Made by a program: the position numbers and the translations under genes. The notes beneath the pieces were generated by a model that saw only the letters and a program-made list of their open reading frames with translations, did not search any database and was not told where the DNA came from. A stretch of DNA of 64,000 nt from Chrysomallon squamiferum (lineage: Eukaryota > Mollusca > Gastropoda > Neomphalida > Peltospiridae): NCBI GenBank assembly GCA_012295275.1, contig CM022666.1, positions 9,765,002 through 9,829,001 on the forward strand. The letters are read 5' to 3'. How positions within the stretch are numbered: position 1 is the stretch's first letter; each line of letters begins with the position of its first letter. Positions 12,801 to 27,800 of this stretch are shown here, piece after piece.

Positions 12801-15800
12801 ATTAATACATTATTTAGTTTTCCTTTAACAGATAACTGTACTTGTTGGATCCATATGTTTATGTATCACAATTTTTGTTTATTTCCTGGTTTTATTTTCG
12901 TTGTGTGTTTCTTGAAACCTCCATGAAAGTTGACATTCTGCATACTGTTGGAAAGCGGCATTTTCACAGAGCATTGTGGGTACAATGTTCTAAAAATAGA
13001 TACAAAATCCATTGAGATATTCCTTCATTTAGTGCACCACCCTCTGAAAATATGAGAGAAAAAATTAAGATAGTGTTGCCAATGGCTTGGTCCTATGATA
13101 TCACATGACTTATTGCTGCATTGTGATTGGTTATCAGCATTATTTCCAGTGACACGGTTTACTTCTGTTCATTGATTTTTTGGCCCACGCGTGTTGTTTA
13201 AGATTTAATTTTTCAAAATCATGGAGGCTTATTGTGGAAAGAAAACCGATACAAAATAGAAATTTGGTAAACGAAAGCTATTGCGCAAACAACAATTACA
13301 GTCTGCACAAGAAAAATCGCAGAAAAAAAATGAGACTGCTGAAACAAGAGAGGTCATTGAAGAAATGGAATCAATCATTCAATGGCTTCTGGAGATCGGC
13401 ATGCATCAGAACCTTCCCCAATGACTTCCAAAAGAAAATTGGAACATGTTTTGGAAATCAGTGATGAAGATAAAGATCATTGTCCATTTGTTAGTGATGA
13501 CAGTTGTCTTTTTGTGAATTTTAAATGTAAATATGTTATTATATGTTTCAAGTACAAACGAGAACTAACTGCACATAGTGTAACAATAATGATATTAAAA
13601 AAAGTTATATTATTAAAAGTTTTTTTATAAGAAGGAAATACATACATACATAATAATTATACATAACATCACTACAGTAGTTAGAATAAATGGAAGTATA
13701 GTTAAAAATCTTTATTTGCTGTTTTCTCATATTTAGTTTTTTGTACTTTTCAAAAATTTTGTGAATGTGCTGCATTAAAACTATTTGTGCTAGAGATCCC
13801 AAATTTGGAATACATATTTTTAGAAACGAACACTATAAAAAGGTTGAAAGAAAATCTTGAAAAATATTTCAGTTCTTTTCATATAACCTTTATAATGTGT
13901 CTAGTACAAAAAATACGAGTGAAAAACGTAATAATTTTTTTTTTAAATAATTCTTTTGAAGCCTGTAAGAAAAGGCTAATTCTCTCTCTTTTTTTTTTTT
14001 TTTAATAGAAATACATACCTATGATGACCTCCAACAGTTGAATGATATATATTAATTGGTTTGGTTGGAGAGATTCCTTAAATTAAGTCCTGAAATATTA
14101 AAAAAAGCCCAAAATGAAAGTACCATTTGTCATGAGAAAAATAAATGATAATAGTATTTTTTAGTAACAAATGGGGATTATTTCCACCAATTCTATAACA
14201 AAATGTAACAGTTTTGTTTTTCACCTAGCTTCTCCCCTAAGTGATTAATACATTTTATTTATTTTATAAACTTCACATAATTATTTTTTAATGATATTTT
14301 AGTATCTTATGGATGCAGAAAAAGTTGCCAACCTGCTTCAGATTCCTCAGTACTTTGACCTTGACATTTACACTGCCAGCAGACAGGAGAAGGTTTGTGT
14401 TTTGTTTCACATTTAATCTTTTCATTTTGGCATTTTATGAAAGTTATTAAAATAAATGCTACTTGTAGGAAATTAGCTGTGATATAGATTATAAACTGTC
14501 AAGTTATATGTATTCTTAAGAAAATATTTGTTAGTATAAACCTTTTTATTTCAGCTACAAAAATCTTAATGTTGTTTGTATTGTTTTTTTTATTCCTAAA
14601 GTTTACTCTTATTGTTATTTTATTTTCTCTAATCACACAAAGTAATTACTTGCAAAGTATGTAAAATGTAATAGGCTGTATGTTTGTATCACAGAAGTTC
14701 ATTTTAGTACTGATGTCATTCCTGTTTTTTCAAAGATATGAAAAGTTCAGTTTTAATCCATTAAAGATGAAAATGAAACATTTCATTCACATTTGTCACA
14801 CTTGTTGTTTGAGTGTGTCGTGATGATTGTGAATTTGCAAGTTTCTACATTATTTTACATCTGTCCATTGTTATTCGGTGTCAAACATTTAAAATCTTTA
14901 GTTTTTGTTTATTTTGAGTATTGTAAAACAGTAAAAAAAAACAACTAAATATACAGAAATTTGAGATTTAAAAATGTAATTGAAAATACCTTATATTGTT
15001 GACACTTGACAATCAGTGAATTGTTTGTGTTAGTGTCTCACTTGTTAGATTGCATAAAACTTTTTTCATTATTATTTTGCAGAACTTGGAAAGTTTATTG
15101 CGGTATCTCCATGAAATTGTTGAAAAGCACACCGACACTGAGGTTTCAATTATTAATTATTATTAATAATAATAATCATAATCATCTTCATCATCATGAT
15201 AGCATGCATTTGAAAACTTGTGTACTGGATGTTATTTTTTTTATTTTAATTAATCATGTTTTATTTTCACTGTTGTTTTATAATAATATCTGAAAACTCA
15301 TTACTTCATATAATATGCTTGAAATCTTTAAATTTTGGAACAATGTTTTATTTTCACTAATTATTTTATAACAATAATTGAAACTGTTTTGGTATTGGGG
15401 TCGTATTGCGAATGTTTTATTTTCACTGATTATTTCATAATAATGTTTGAAACATTTTACATATTGGAGTTGTGTTCTAAATGTTTTATTTTCATTGAAA
15501 CTTTTTAGGTTTTGGAGTCATGTTCTAAATGCTTCGAGTGCCTGTGCAGTGAAGAGTACGCGATTGCTGGAAAGTGTGACGTAGCAAGGAAAACTTTGAT
15601 AGACAGTCTTGTTGTCAAACACAGAGAGGCAATGCAGGACTTCTTTACCGAGGTGAGATTTTACACTTAATATTCACTTTTTAAAAAGAAAATAATTATC
15701 TATCTGTCTATATATCTATCTGTCTATCTGTCTATCTGTGTATCAATTTCAGATTCCTAGACATTCAACTGACAGAATAATTAAATAGAATTAATGTGCT

Positions 15801-18800
15801 TAATGAATATTATGGTTTTATTGTTATTAGTACTTAATCTGATTTGTTAATCTCAAATGTATGAAGTATTTTGAATTTTTTTCTGTTTCTTCATGTTTTA
15901 AAAATATTTTTCATAAATATTATCAACATATTTAAAAGAATTTGTAAGAAAACAGCCCTCATAAAAATATTTAGAAGTTTTAGATGAGAATAGAACTGGG
16001 TATTTTTTTTTTTTTTTACCACTTTTGTGTTGTTTTTCGTCAGGGGGAACAACCAGATGAAGAAGAAATGTTTGCTCTACTTGCCAGTTTGAAAAGAATC
16101 TCAGCATTTTATGGGTGAGCATTAACTTGATTAAGAACTAGTAAAAATTAAAAATCTTCATTTACCGTGTTAATTATAATCAGTGATGTTAAATGTTATT
16201 TCTTACACTTGTACATTTTTACTGATTACATTAAAGTTCATTGGGTATGCTAAACTAGATAGATCTTGTTATTTTTATTTTGAAATGGAGATATTGCAAA
16301 TATGCATTATTAAACATTAATTAAAAATATTATAATTTTTAACATTAAATATTAGCAAATGTTACTAGAAATTTTTATTAAACTATGTGCTGATGTTGTA
16401 ATTACAAAACTCAATATCTTCTGTTTCTTCACATAAAAGGATGAAATATAAAAATTGATATATCTTATTATTACTAATTAAATCTTACAACACAAAAAAA
16501 TATTTTCATTTGGTTATTTTACCAAATGTTTTGGTAAGCATTATATCTGTTTATACTCCACACAAGTTTAACATCTCGAATATCTTCAGTGAGTGCTTCT
16601 GTGAACAGTATACCAATTACAATACTTTGAATTATAGCAGAATATTCAGTGTATTTGTATCAGATTTTCATAAGACCAGTGCACTGCCTGGATATTTTCT
16701 GCTGCTATCATAATTCAATCTTTTCTTCTTTTTTATGTTAAATGCCACTTCAATAGTGAACAGTTTAATCTTACTACTATTTTATAACTTCTAATTATTA
16801 CTCTTTCTATTAATATTTTTGTTTTTAATATTATTCTAATTATTGTTATTATTTTATTCAAGCTGTCATGACCTGAGTAGCTGGGACATTTATGACAGTC
16901 TGTTTCAAGTTGTGAAAAGTGCTAATGAAAAATCAGCTATACCTGATGAGGTAAGGAATTTTCTTGATTTAGTGTTACATCTTCTCTCATGTATTGTGTT
17001 TAAAAAGAGATAAATATAGATAACATTTCTATTATTTATTTATTGTATTTTTTATATTTTTTATTTATTTATTTATTTTTTTATATGTTTGTTGTTCTTA
17101 TGGATTTTTTAAAAAAAACACACAAAAAGTTACTGATGGTGTTCCCTGTTTTTTCAAAGATACCAAAAGTTCAGTTTTAAACCATCAAAGAGAAATATGA
17201 AACTTTTAACTCACATTTGTCACACACTTGTTGTTTGAGTGTTGTAGAAACTTGCAAATTCACAATTGTCACATCTTTCCAGTGTGCTGTTTTGAAAATC
17301 TGTTTTAAAGCAATAAAAATGAAAATATTTATTCAGTTTTTAAACTAAGATAAAGATAGCTAAAATGTGAGATACATTATAAGCAGAGATTATTTTATTT
17401 AATGAGAAATTTTATAAACTAATAAATTTCATTATCCAAAAATGTATTTTCCTTTCATCCTTGTGTTCTTTCTTGTCTTTGTAAATATTATATAGTAAGC
17501 TCAAACAGCAAAATCTTCATCAATAATTAGCACTAGAAGTAAATAAAGCAGAAAACATTTTGTTCTGTTTTTTGATACTTTAAATGGTGTTTTATTTATC
17601 TGTTATCTGATAAACAAATATTTGTAAAGAATGTTTATTAAATGTTATTAAATTGGAACAGATTTTTAAAATATATATTGGAACTGCATTTCAGATTGTC
17701 TGCAAAGCAATGGGTGCCTGTCAAAATGCCATATTGTGGAATCTTCAGAAACTGAATGAAAATGATCCTAAAAAGGTAGTCTGTTTATTTATTTATTTAT
17801 TTATTTTTATATAGTGTATCTGCATGTGTGTTCTGGAGTTTTGTAATGAGTTAGTTTGTCATACACACATTTGCTTTTCTTTTAATTATCATTCAACTAA
17901 ATTTTACATGATTTTTAAAAATAATATATATTAATTATTATTACATATTTTTGATTGTTCGAAACAGATAATATATTATATCAGTAATCCACTATATATT
18001 ATATAATACTGGAGAAAGTATTTATGTATTTAAATACAAGCAGAAGACATTGTTATGGCATTCCCTGTTTTTACAGAGATGTAAAATGTAATCAGCTGTT
18101 TGTATGTTTGTACCAAGGAAGTACATTTTAGTACTGATGGCGTTCCCTGTTTTTTCAAAGATATGAAAAGTTCAGTTTTAAACCATCAAACAGAAAAATG
18201 AAACTTTTCACTCACATTTATCACACACTTATTTGAGTGTGTTGTGACTTTTGTGAATTTGCACGTTTCTACATATTTCCTAGTGTGGCGTATGGCTAAG
18301 TTAGTTGGAATGAAAGAGTGAGGTATATTGAGTCATCAGTTCCATCCTGCTGGGTAGTTTCCCACCCAAACCAGCGCTCCCTGAACTAGGTTTATGCTTA
18401 CCCAGCAATTGTGAAGCTGCAAGTTTTACATTATAAGTATGATGATTCACTGATTAGAACGAAAGCTGATGCATAATGGATTCCAGTATTAGTCCTGCTC
18501 AGTGGGAAGGTTCACTGTGTTCCTTTATGGTTTGTATGTGCTTACCACTTAGCATTTTCCTCTTTCAGTTTGGCTGTTTCATTAAATGATCTGACCCACT
18601 TTCCTGTCTCCAGGAGGGTATTAGTAAACAATTCCTTGCTGCTGAATGAAAAAGAACAGCGATTTATGTTTCAGCAATGTTTCCACTCATTATCTATATT
18701 GTCTTTAGCAAGTTGTATGACAGTTTTGAATTCTAGATTTAAAAAATACATGTTGGATGTCTTGTTAAATGTTTTTATTATAATCTGATGTACTTTGAGG

Positions 18801-21800
18801 TATGAACGTTAATAAATGGATTAATTGTTTTAATTAATAAATTGTTTAGGATCAGAGAAAACAAGTGAAAAAACGTCTGGCTAACCTGATGAGACACTGC
18901 CATGATCTAATGATGTATCACCAACAAGATAAAGTAGCTGAAGAAGTAAGCTTGTATTTGTTTTGTTTGTCTGTGAGAGAAAGAGAGTGAGTGTATGAGA
19001 GTGTGAAGGTATGGATATTGCAATATGTTTTGAGAGAGAGAGAGAGAGAATGAGAGAATGAGAGAGAGAATGAGAATGAGAATGAATATGAGAATGAATC
19101 AGAACAATAATAATAAGGTATCTCCAATAAATACAATCCACTTCATGCATATTTGTTTTACAATTATTTCAGGCATATATAACAATCTGTGACCTGCTGG
19201 TGATTTTCAGCAGACATCTTGGAGATAACCCTCTACTGCAACCACTAGTGTTTGAACCAGACAAATCTCTACAGTCCCAGCTCAACAACTTCCTCATGGA
19301 CAAAGTCTTTGTAGAGGATGACGATGGTTAACAGTTTGTCTTTTTTTGGCTTCATTTTCTTATTATTTATTCATATTGATTTATTGATTTATCTTGTTTA
19401 TTCATTTAACTAAGTTTATTCATGTTCTTCTTAATTCACTTATGTTTATTGTGGTTTTGTTCTTAATTTATTATTTTATTAAAATGCTCTTTCAATTAAA
19501 TTTATTGGTTTCATGTAACTAAAATAATTCATTTCGTTCTTCTTAATTTAAAATTTAAATTTAAATTTTATTTTATTTAATTTAATTTTTTTTATTTTAT
19601 TGGTTATTTTTTTGTTTTGTTTTATTGTTTTATTTTATTTTGATTACTTGCAAGTGAAAATGTAAAATGAAGTTTTATTATTACAGATGAAGTTGATGAA
19701 AATGTGAAGATTGAAGAACTTCACAAACGTAGAAACTTCCTAGCCTGTTTCTGTAAACTTGTTGTGTACAACATTGTGGGAATCAGACTTGCTGCTGACA
19801 TGTTTAAACATTACATGAAGGTTTCTATCTTTGTTTATCTTCTAAAACACTGATAAAACATATTTTCATGTTTTATCTTACTTAGTAATTTTCTCCTGTT
19901 TTTCATACATAGATACACAGTAGTATTTTTTAGATTTAGATGCTGTCATATTTTTAGCACTTCTGCATTGTAATAAAAGCAGTATCAAAATCATATTAAA
20001 TTGAATCCTGATGTAAAAGATTAATTAAAAGAAAGAGGAAGTTGTATAAGTAGGAATAATACAATATCTGTGGCCAGTAATATTTTGTTGCTTTCATAAT
20101 AGCACCAATATTAAAAAAAAATATTTGACATAAATATAATCTCCATGAAAGTGTAAGTTCATTCACATTTGTTGGTATGAATTATGTTATTTATTTACTT
20201 TCAGTTCTATAATGATTATGGTGACATCATCAAGGCAACACTGAGCAAGTCCAGAGAAATCAACAAAATATCAACAGCAAAAACACTAGCTTTGAGTCTT
20301 ACTCAGGTAACAAATGAAAAAAAACTGTGTCATTTCACTCAAACATTTATCTCATTCTACTCTTTCTTTATCTCATTTTGACCTACTTGATTTATTGCTT
20401 TCATTTTATTTGTTTAGATTACTTTGAATCTGATTTTCTTGTTTAAATAAATCAATGACATATAGGATGCCGTACACTTTTTTTTATAGGTAGGTTTATG
20501 TAATAAATTAATTTTGTTACAGAACATAGCACATAATTTCTTCTGTAAGTGCAAATTCTTGTAAAAGATTCCTTGCTATCAATATTAAAAGTAGTTGTTA
20601 GTGTGCAGAGATTCTCATATCATAATAAAATCATTACAGAAACTTTATATTAAAAACATTAATATAAATGTTGAGATGTTAAATAAATATTAAAGTAATA
20701 AAAAAGCCACAAAAAACAACTTGATATTAAAAATGTTTTAAAAAGTTTAAATGTTAAATAAACATTATTTATTCTTTATTGTAAGTGCTCTGAGTTAATG
20801 AGCAGTAGCTGCAGACTAAAAATCTCTTTGATGTAGGGAGTCATCATATTAGCAGAGTCCTTCAAGAGAGGTTTTCATTTAAAAAATAATAAAAATGAAT
20901 ATATATACCAGTATCAGTATGTGATAATGATTACTTGAAAAATGTTCACAAGAATTGTTCAGCTGTCCATAGATAAACCTACATGTTTAATTAGTTATTG
21001 ACACAGTGAATAAATATTTGTTGTTACAGCTGTTTAGAGAACTGCAAGAAGAACAGGGAGTTATTTCAAGATCATCTGATGCTTTCCAGTCTCTAAAGGT
21101 AATTTAGTTTTTATGTATCTTTGAATTTTGGTAGGATAATGTTTACTGTTCTGTTTACTTTCCACCTTTCTGTAGTTCTGGATCAATGGAAAGGATGTTT
21201 ACTATTTTGCTGCTTTTTTCTTTGTATGGGAATATATAAACATAGTCACTGTACTTGTCAAAGAATGTTTTTTGCAACTGGAATTCAGATAACACAACAA
21301 CAATAAGTATCTGTACAAAACTAAAACAAATCTCTTAATTATGAAATGACTGTGACAATAATGAGTAAAACTGGAAGTTAGTCAGTTAAGTTACAAATAA
21401 AAGTGTTCATTGTCAATAAAACAAATATAATCAGTATATTTTGGCTTTGTCTTCCAGGAATTAGCGAGACGGTTTGCACTTTCTTTTGGTCTTGATCAGG
21501 TGAAAAACAGAGAGGCAGTAGCTGCAATGCATAGGTATGTTGTGTTTATTATAATTTGTATTTATTTTTATTCATTAATCTTCAGTACTTTTTTCCTCTA
21601 ATATGATAATTCTTGACATTCCATATTTTCAATATTGTATGAGGTAAAATGATAGTTTTCTATATTGGGTCATGCCGTGTCAAATCACCCAATTGGTTAA
21701 ACCCAACTGTCGCAGATTTTTATGAAACTTGGTATAATTGTTGACTGGGATCCCACTGCATCAAATCTGAAATTTTAGGCAAGTTGGACCAGTGGTGTGG

Positions 21801-24800
21801 GAGATATGGCCCCCCAAATTTTGAGATTTTGGGCAAAAATGGGAGTGACCACCAACCCTTGAACCCTCATATCTCAGGAACTACTGGGCCACTGTTCATA
21901 AAATTGATATTGTTGAAAAGGCAATATGACAAGGATTCCAAATCTGCCATTCAAGGTCATAACAAAGGTCAAAAGGTCAGTGACCCCCAAATTTTCCAAA
22001 CTGAACAATAATGGCAGATTTGGAATCCTTGTCATATTGCCTTTTCAATATCTAAGACAGTCGGGTTTAAATTTATTTTTTTGGGGGGATGATTTGACAT
22101 GGAATGACCCTATTTCATATTTTGAGATAAGGAATCATTTTCAGTATTTAATGCTTTAAATTAGTTAATAATATTGAATAGTTTTAGAAAAAGGATCTTT
22201 ATACTGAAAAACAGTTTTTAATATTCTTTATTTTCAGAGAAGGAATAATTTTCAGTCTCCAGCCACTGGACCAACACAATCCATCTGTAGCACCTAAAAA
22301 TCTTTCCTTTCTAGAGGTTCTGTGTGAATTCACTAACAAACTGATGAAACAGGACAGAAAGACAGTGTGAGTATTTTTTATTCAGATTAGTGGAGGGTTC
22401 ACATACATCTATATTCATTGAAGGACAGCGTATTTTATTGTCAATCCAGTTACAAAATGGGAACCGGGGGCTAATATATTAGCTTACTCCAGTCTAGTTA
22501 TGGATTAGAGGATGGTAGATTGATAAACATATTTTATTCTCTCCATGCAGTTGTGAAACAGGAAGAGGCATACCATTATACCCATATTTTCTGCTTGGTT
22601 CATTCATGCAACAAGGGAAAGGTACATCAGCATAATCAGTATTTTTACCATATACTAATTAGCTTTTCATTGATGAAATGAACATTACTCCAACATACAC
22701 ATTATATTTTCTTTTAAAATTACTGATAGAAATTTAATTTTAAACATTATTATTTGGATATAAGAAATATGAAAAAAACTGAATTTTTGTTATTGTTATT
22801 ATTTTTATTATTATCATTCAGTGTGAACTACCTGGACAAACACATACACCTGCCAGGTGGTATGGGTGCGGCTCGCTCAGAGGAATGGCAGCCATTGTAT
22901 ACTTATCGTAACAGCTTGGTACAGGGAGAGAGTGAGGTGCATCCTATCACACTGAAAGAAGCAACCAGGAGAAGATATGGAAAGAGGAAAAACATGGCCA
23001 GTGACATAGGTATGTGACAAACTTTCTGAATTTGAAATTGTGAGTGGTCCTTATTTAGATTTGCTTGTTGGCAGAAGTGGAAAAAAAGGGTCACACTCAC
23101 ATGTAAACACATAAATCATCCTCTCCAGTTCATTGCCTCCCTTCCCACCCCCCCAAAAAAAGAAAAAGATGCAGAATAAGAACATATTCGGTAAGTACAT
23201 TATTTTTTTTCTAGAAGTAATATTGTTGATTATCATGAAGATTTATGCTTCTCTAAGTAAACTTGCAAATATTCTTGGATGCAAACCAATTATTTATTTT
23301 TATATTTAATTTATTTATTTTTAAAACATGATTTATTTGATGTGAATCAACTATTGTGGGAGTACTCTCTAAACAGTAATGTGAAATTTCAGCTTCATCT
23401 CATATAGATATTAGCACATAAGCAATCTTTCATTCTCTTTATTTTGTGATGAAGTTTTCCTTAATGTTCTGTTTCTTAACTGAATGTCATGGAAATGCAC
23501 AAACAAGATTTCTAGAGGAAGTAGTAATAAGAACTTTCTTCCACAGCCGACAACAGCCATGACAGTTCTTTCGATCCAAGCATACCTGGACCTCAAGTTA
23601 CCTCAACTGCAGTCAAACGGCGACGTGTTGATGAAATCTCAAACCAGGGATCAGAACAAGACTTTGAGGATACGTAAGTATTAGATATTATGTTCTGCCA
23701 TTTCCCACATAGAGATGTTAAGAAAACAGTGCTGTATGAACATCCACTGGGTATCTATCTATAAGAAGCAGATTATCTGTCAATGAAGATTATATGGATG
23801 GGTGTTAGTTTGAAAATTGAAGAAATCATGGGCTATCATAATTTCGTGAGCTATGTTTGAACTGTATTGTAAACTAACTGATAGATATTCAGAATTTATT
23901 TTGTATTCTAGATATTGAAAAGATTTCTTTAACAGTTAACTGGTTTCTGTTTGAAGTATTGAAATGATTATTTTTCTAAAATGAGAAAATATTAAACATT
24001 ATTTTATTGAATAAATATTTATAATGAATCCACCCCTGAAAAAATGTATTACTTGAAATAAGAAAAGGGGTGGAGTTTAATAAATGCCTTATATCTTTAG
24101 TCGATTATTAATGTAGCAGACACTTGTCATATTCGTTATAAATTTGACTGGCCATTTGCCAGGTTAGTTTTGTTTTGTTATTACTTTGTGTTGTTATATT
24201 CTTGTTTTAATTTTAATATTGTTTGATTTTGTTGATGTTCTTAGTAACTCTGTTTTTGTTCTTTTTTATTCTTTTTATTTTGTTTTTCAGTTTATGAATT
24301 TCTGAATCAAAACAGCAATATCCATGAAATGAAAAATAGACACCTTCTGTGAACATAATTATCATTTTGATAACCATTTATTTATTTTGTATATCCCAGA
24401 AAACATTTCCAAAAAAAAGGTTTTAATAAAATTAAAATTAAAATAACATCCACATTTGTTGCAGCTAAGAATTATGAATTAACTTTCTAAATAAACAAAT
24501 AAGAAAGATTTATAAATGTATGTGCATGTCCATTTATTAAAAAGTTTCTGATAACGTGACAGTGAAATTATTTCACATTTGTTAAGTTTGTTACCAGTTT
24601 CATATCAGTCATTTCTATGCATGGATCATGTGTATTTTTTCATTCATCTAGTATGTATTCTGTATTTACATAAATAATTATTGCAGTGTATATGGTTTCT
24701 CTGTTATAAATATATACATCTGTTTCTTGTACAAACCTCTCAAATTATTATACCGTTACCATTTGTTGTCAGGTTAATTTACCTTTTTACACAGGTATAC

Positions 24801-27800
24801 TACATAAAAATCCAAGACCACCCAAAAAAAAAAATTATTTCTCTGTTCTATTGTTTATCCATTACAAGATGTATAGGACATTTTAAATATACCACCTTCA
24901 TTCATTCAGTATACAAAACAGGCTGTGATCTGTTGATCAAATCTTAAAACTAAATATTTAAAGAAATATCTTCCTTAAATGATCTGAATTTTACTTATTT
25001 ATATTTTAAATATATGGTGGCAAAAACATTTACAAACAAAAAAATCATTAAACCAGTTTTATAAATTGTGTATAATAGTAACATAAAATAATAATAAAAA
25101 CCCACAAAATAATGCAGAAACTTTTTATTTTACTTATGTATTTATCTTTTAAAGAAACGACAACATAAATCTGTTTCTTTTAAATAAAAGTTAATTTCAT
25201 TTAGTTTTGGGGTTATTTAGGATTGCAGAATAAAACGAAGAGCTGGTTAATATCTTAAGATATCAGCTTTATCTTGCTCAGTCAAACTGATTTCAGGATA
25301 AAGCTTATATATATTATGACAGTAACCAGTTACAAAACTGTGAACAAAAATATTATTCTTTTATATTTCTTATTATTGTTGTTTCTCTGGATTTTGTCTT
25401 TTTGTAGTTTCTTTTTTCATTTTTTTCTTCATTTTTCTTTTTTCTTTTAAATTATCTTTTATAATTTTGAACCTATTTTTTATTTTGTCTCATTTTCATC
25501 ATGAAACTGTGTTCTTAATTTTTGATGCTCATTTTTCTCACTGTTCATTCTGTTTATTTCTGTACATAATGATTATTATTATTTTTATTTTTTTTATGTT
25601 TGTATACTTGTAGCATGCTTGTAACCAACATCTTTAAGATGTAATAAAAACTTTCTACTTTGTTTTGTTTTGTTTTTATTTTCTTTGTTACATTTCTACT
25701 GCTAACTGTTGCTGTTAAAACAGTTTTTCTTTTATTTACTGTTTTACTTATTATTTATTTCTTTTAATGCTATTTTGTGTTTATTTGTATTTATTGTTTA
25801 TTCATTATAATGCTATTATTATTATTATTTTCTTTTTATTGTTTCTGTTTATTTTTATGTTATTGTTTGTTTAATGTTTTTATTTGTTTATTATTTTTAA
25901 TGTTGAATTTTTTTATGTTTTAATTTTGTCAAAGGAGTTATTTTTATCATTTTGTGTTCAAATGGTCAGTAATGTGTTGTACTTTTAAATTAGAGACTGC
26001 TCATATTGAGTTCACAGTAAAGTATTACTTTTAATCATTTATCAAACTAATGTGGTTATCTCAGTGGTTAAGTTCTGATGCGAAACATGACAGAGTGGTG
26101 GATCAATCCTTGGTGCCATGGGCACTCTCAAGTTTCAGAAATTAAAATAAGTAAATAAATAAAACATCAACTGCACTAGGATTATTAATGTTTATTAATG
26201 AAATGATATGGCAAAGAAATGCCATAGTAAGATGTAAGTGAACTGCAAGCATTACTTTTCATTTTACCCTAGAATTAAAAACTTGTCTGGAAACATCCAC
26301 CTTCCCATATGTAGATAAATTCCCCAGTACCTGTAGTGAAAGCAGCAGTGAACAGATTATATTGATTATAAAAGAATGTTTGATATTTTATGTCACATAA
26401 TCACTGATATAGGGTAATGCCTGGGTATCCTCTGCTCCTATAAAAGTTCAGTTTTTGCCTTGAAATGACAGAAGTAGTATAGACATTAATGATCTTGTAA
26501 ATGCTTTTCATGCTGGAATGTTGCGAAACATCTATTTATTGATCTTGTAAGTGCATATAAAAAAGCTATTTTTCTAATATATAGTGTCGCAGATGGTTAG
26601 CAGCAAAGAATAAATTGTGCACTGACTTGCTTTTGTATGTCATCATTAAACAACAACAAAAAAAACCCCTCAGTAATATGTAAACTTAGAAATATACTGA
26701 CATCTCCATAGACATCTCCATTAATTCCTGATTAGTTACCTTCTTTCCACAATGTGATGTAAAACACAAGGAATAATTTTGCATCAGAGTTTTCATGCTG
26801 TGACTGAAGCAACATACTTTACCACTAATTTACCTAGCTGGAAATAAAATTGCTTCTTCCTTCCAGCTTTCACTTGGTTATTATAAAAACTATGTATATA
26901 CTAATATACACTGGTTTACATAAATAATAACAGCAGCAAACTTTGTAACTTCTCACTAAACCTGCTGCATCCATTTTGAACTGATTGCATAATGCTGCCA
27001 GAGTAATATATATCTTAATGGGTTCTACAAGAGAAAACAAACATAAAATAAATTGGGTATGTGTGTATACACATACGTAACAACAACTGTACAGAAAGGA
27101 AATATATTAAAAAAAACTTAACATAAAGCTGAGACACAAGCAAACCAGTCAAAGACATATATTTAGCAGAGTTCAGGTATGCTTCAATCAGAAAATTGAC
27201 AGACATATTTATCATGGACATGGCTTGAGACATCTGTCTATTCTGTTACAAAGATAAAAGAAAATATTTAATTTATTCTTGAACAGCCAGCAAATGTCCT
27301 GGATGAATCAGCAGAAACGAGATGTTCACCACCAGTCAGAAGTAGACTACAACAGGGGTAGACAACCACAGCAGCAGAATTAGTAAGTTATAACTTAATA
27401 TTATATTTCTCAACGTTAACTTTTTAATTTTAATTTTTATTGTTTGTCACCATGCTGTATAGAACAGATGTGTTATTTTGATGAGGGGTTACTTTTATTT
27501 TTTCTCTTTTTGTTGTACATTGTTCCTTTCCTTTATACATTTCCCTGAAAAAAAATTATAGTTTAGAAAATAAAATAATTACAGTATATAATTTTGTAAA
27601 TAATGAGCAAGTCACTAATTTTCTAAACCTTATCAACTAGGACATTAAATACATTGATTATCGATTAAAGATAATGCTAATTATCACTTATCTAGCAAAA
27701 CAAAAAAATAGCATGAACATATGCAGCAATTTGCTTTTACAAAAAGTATTTATCTACTATCTTTTTGATGACATTTGTACCACTCTATTTCCATTCTTTT

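Noticed and set aside
26051-26115. Functional tRNA gene
   Set aside because: A- and B-box-like strings are present, but acceptor and anticodon stems do not pair.
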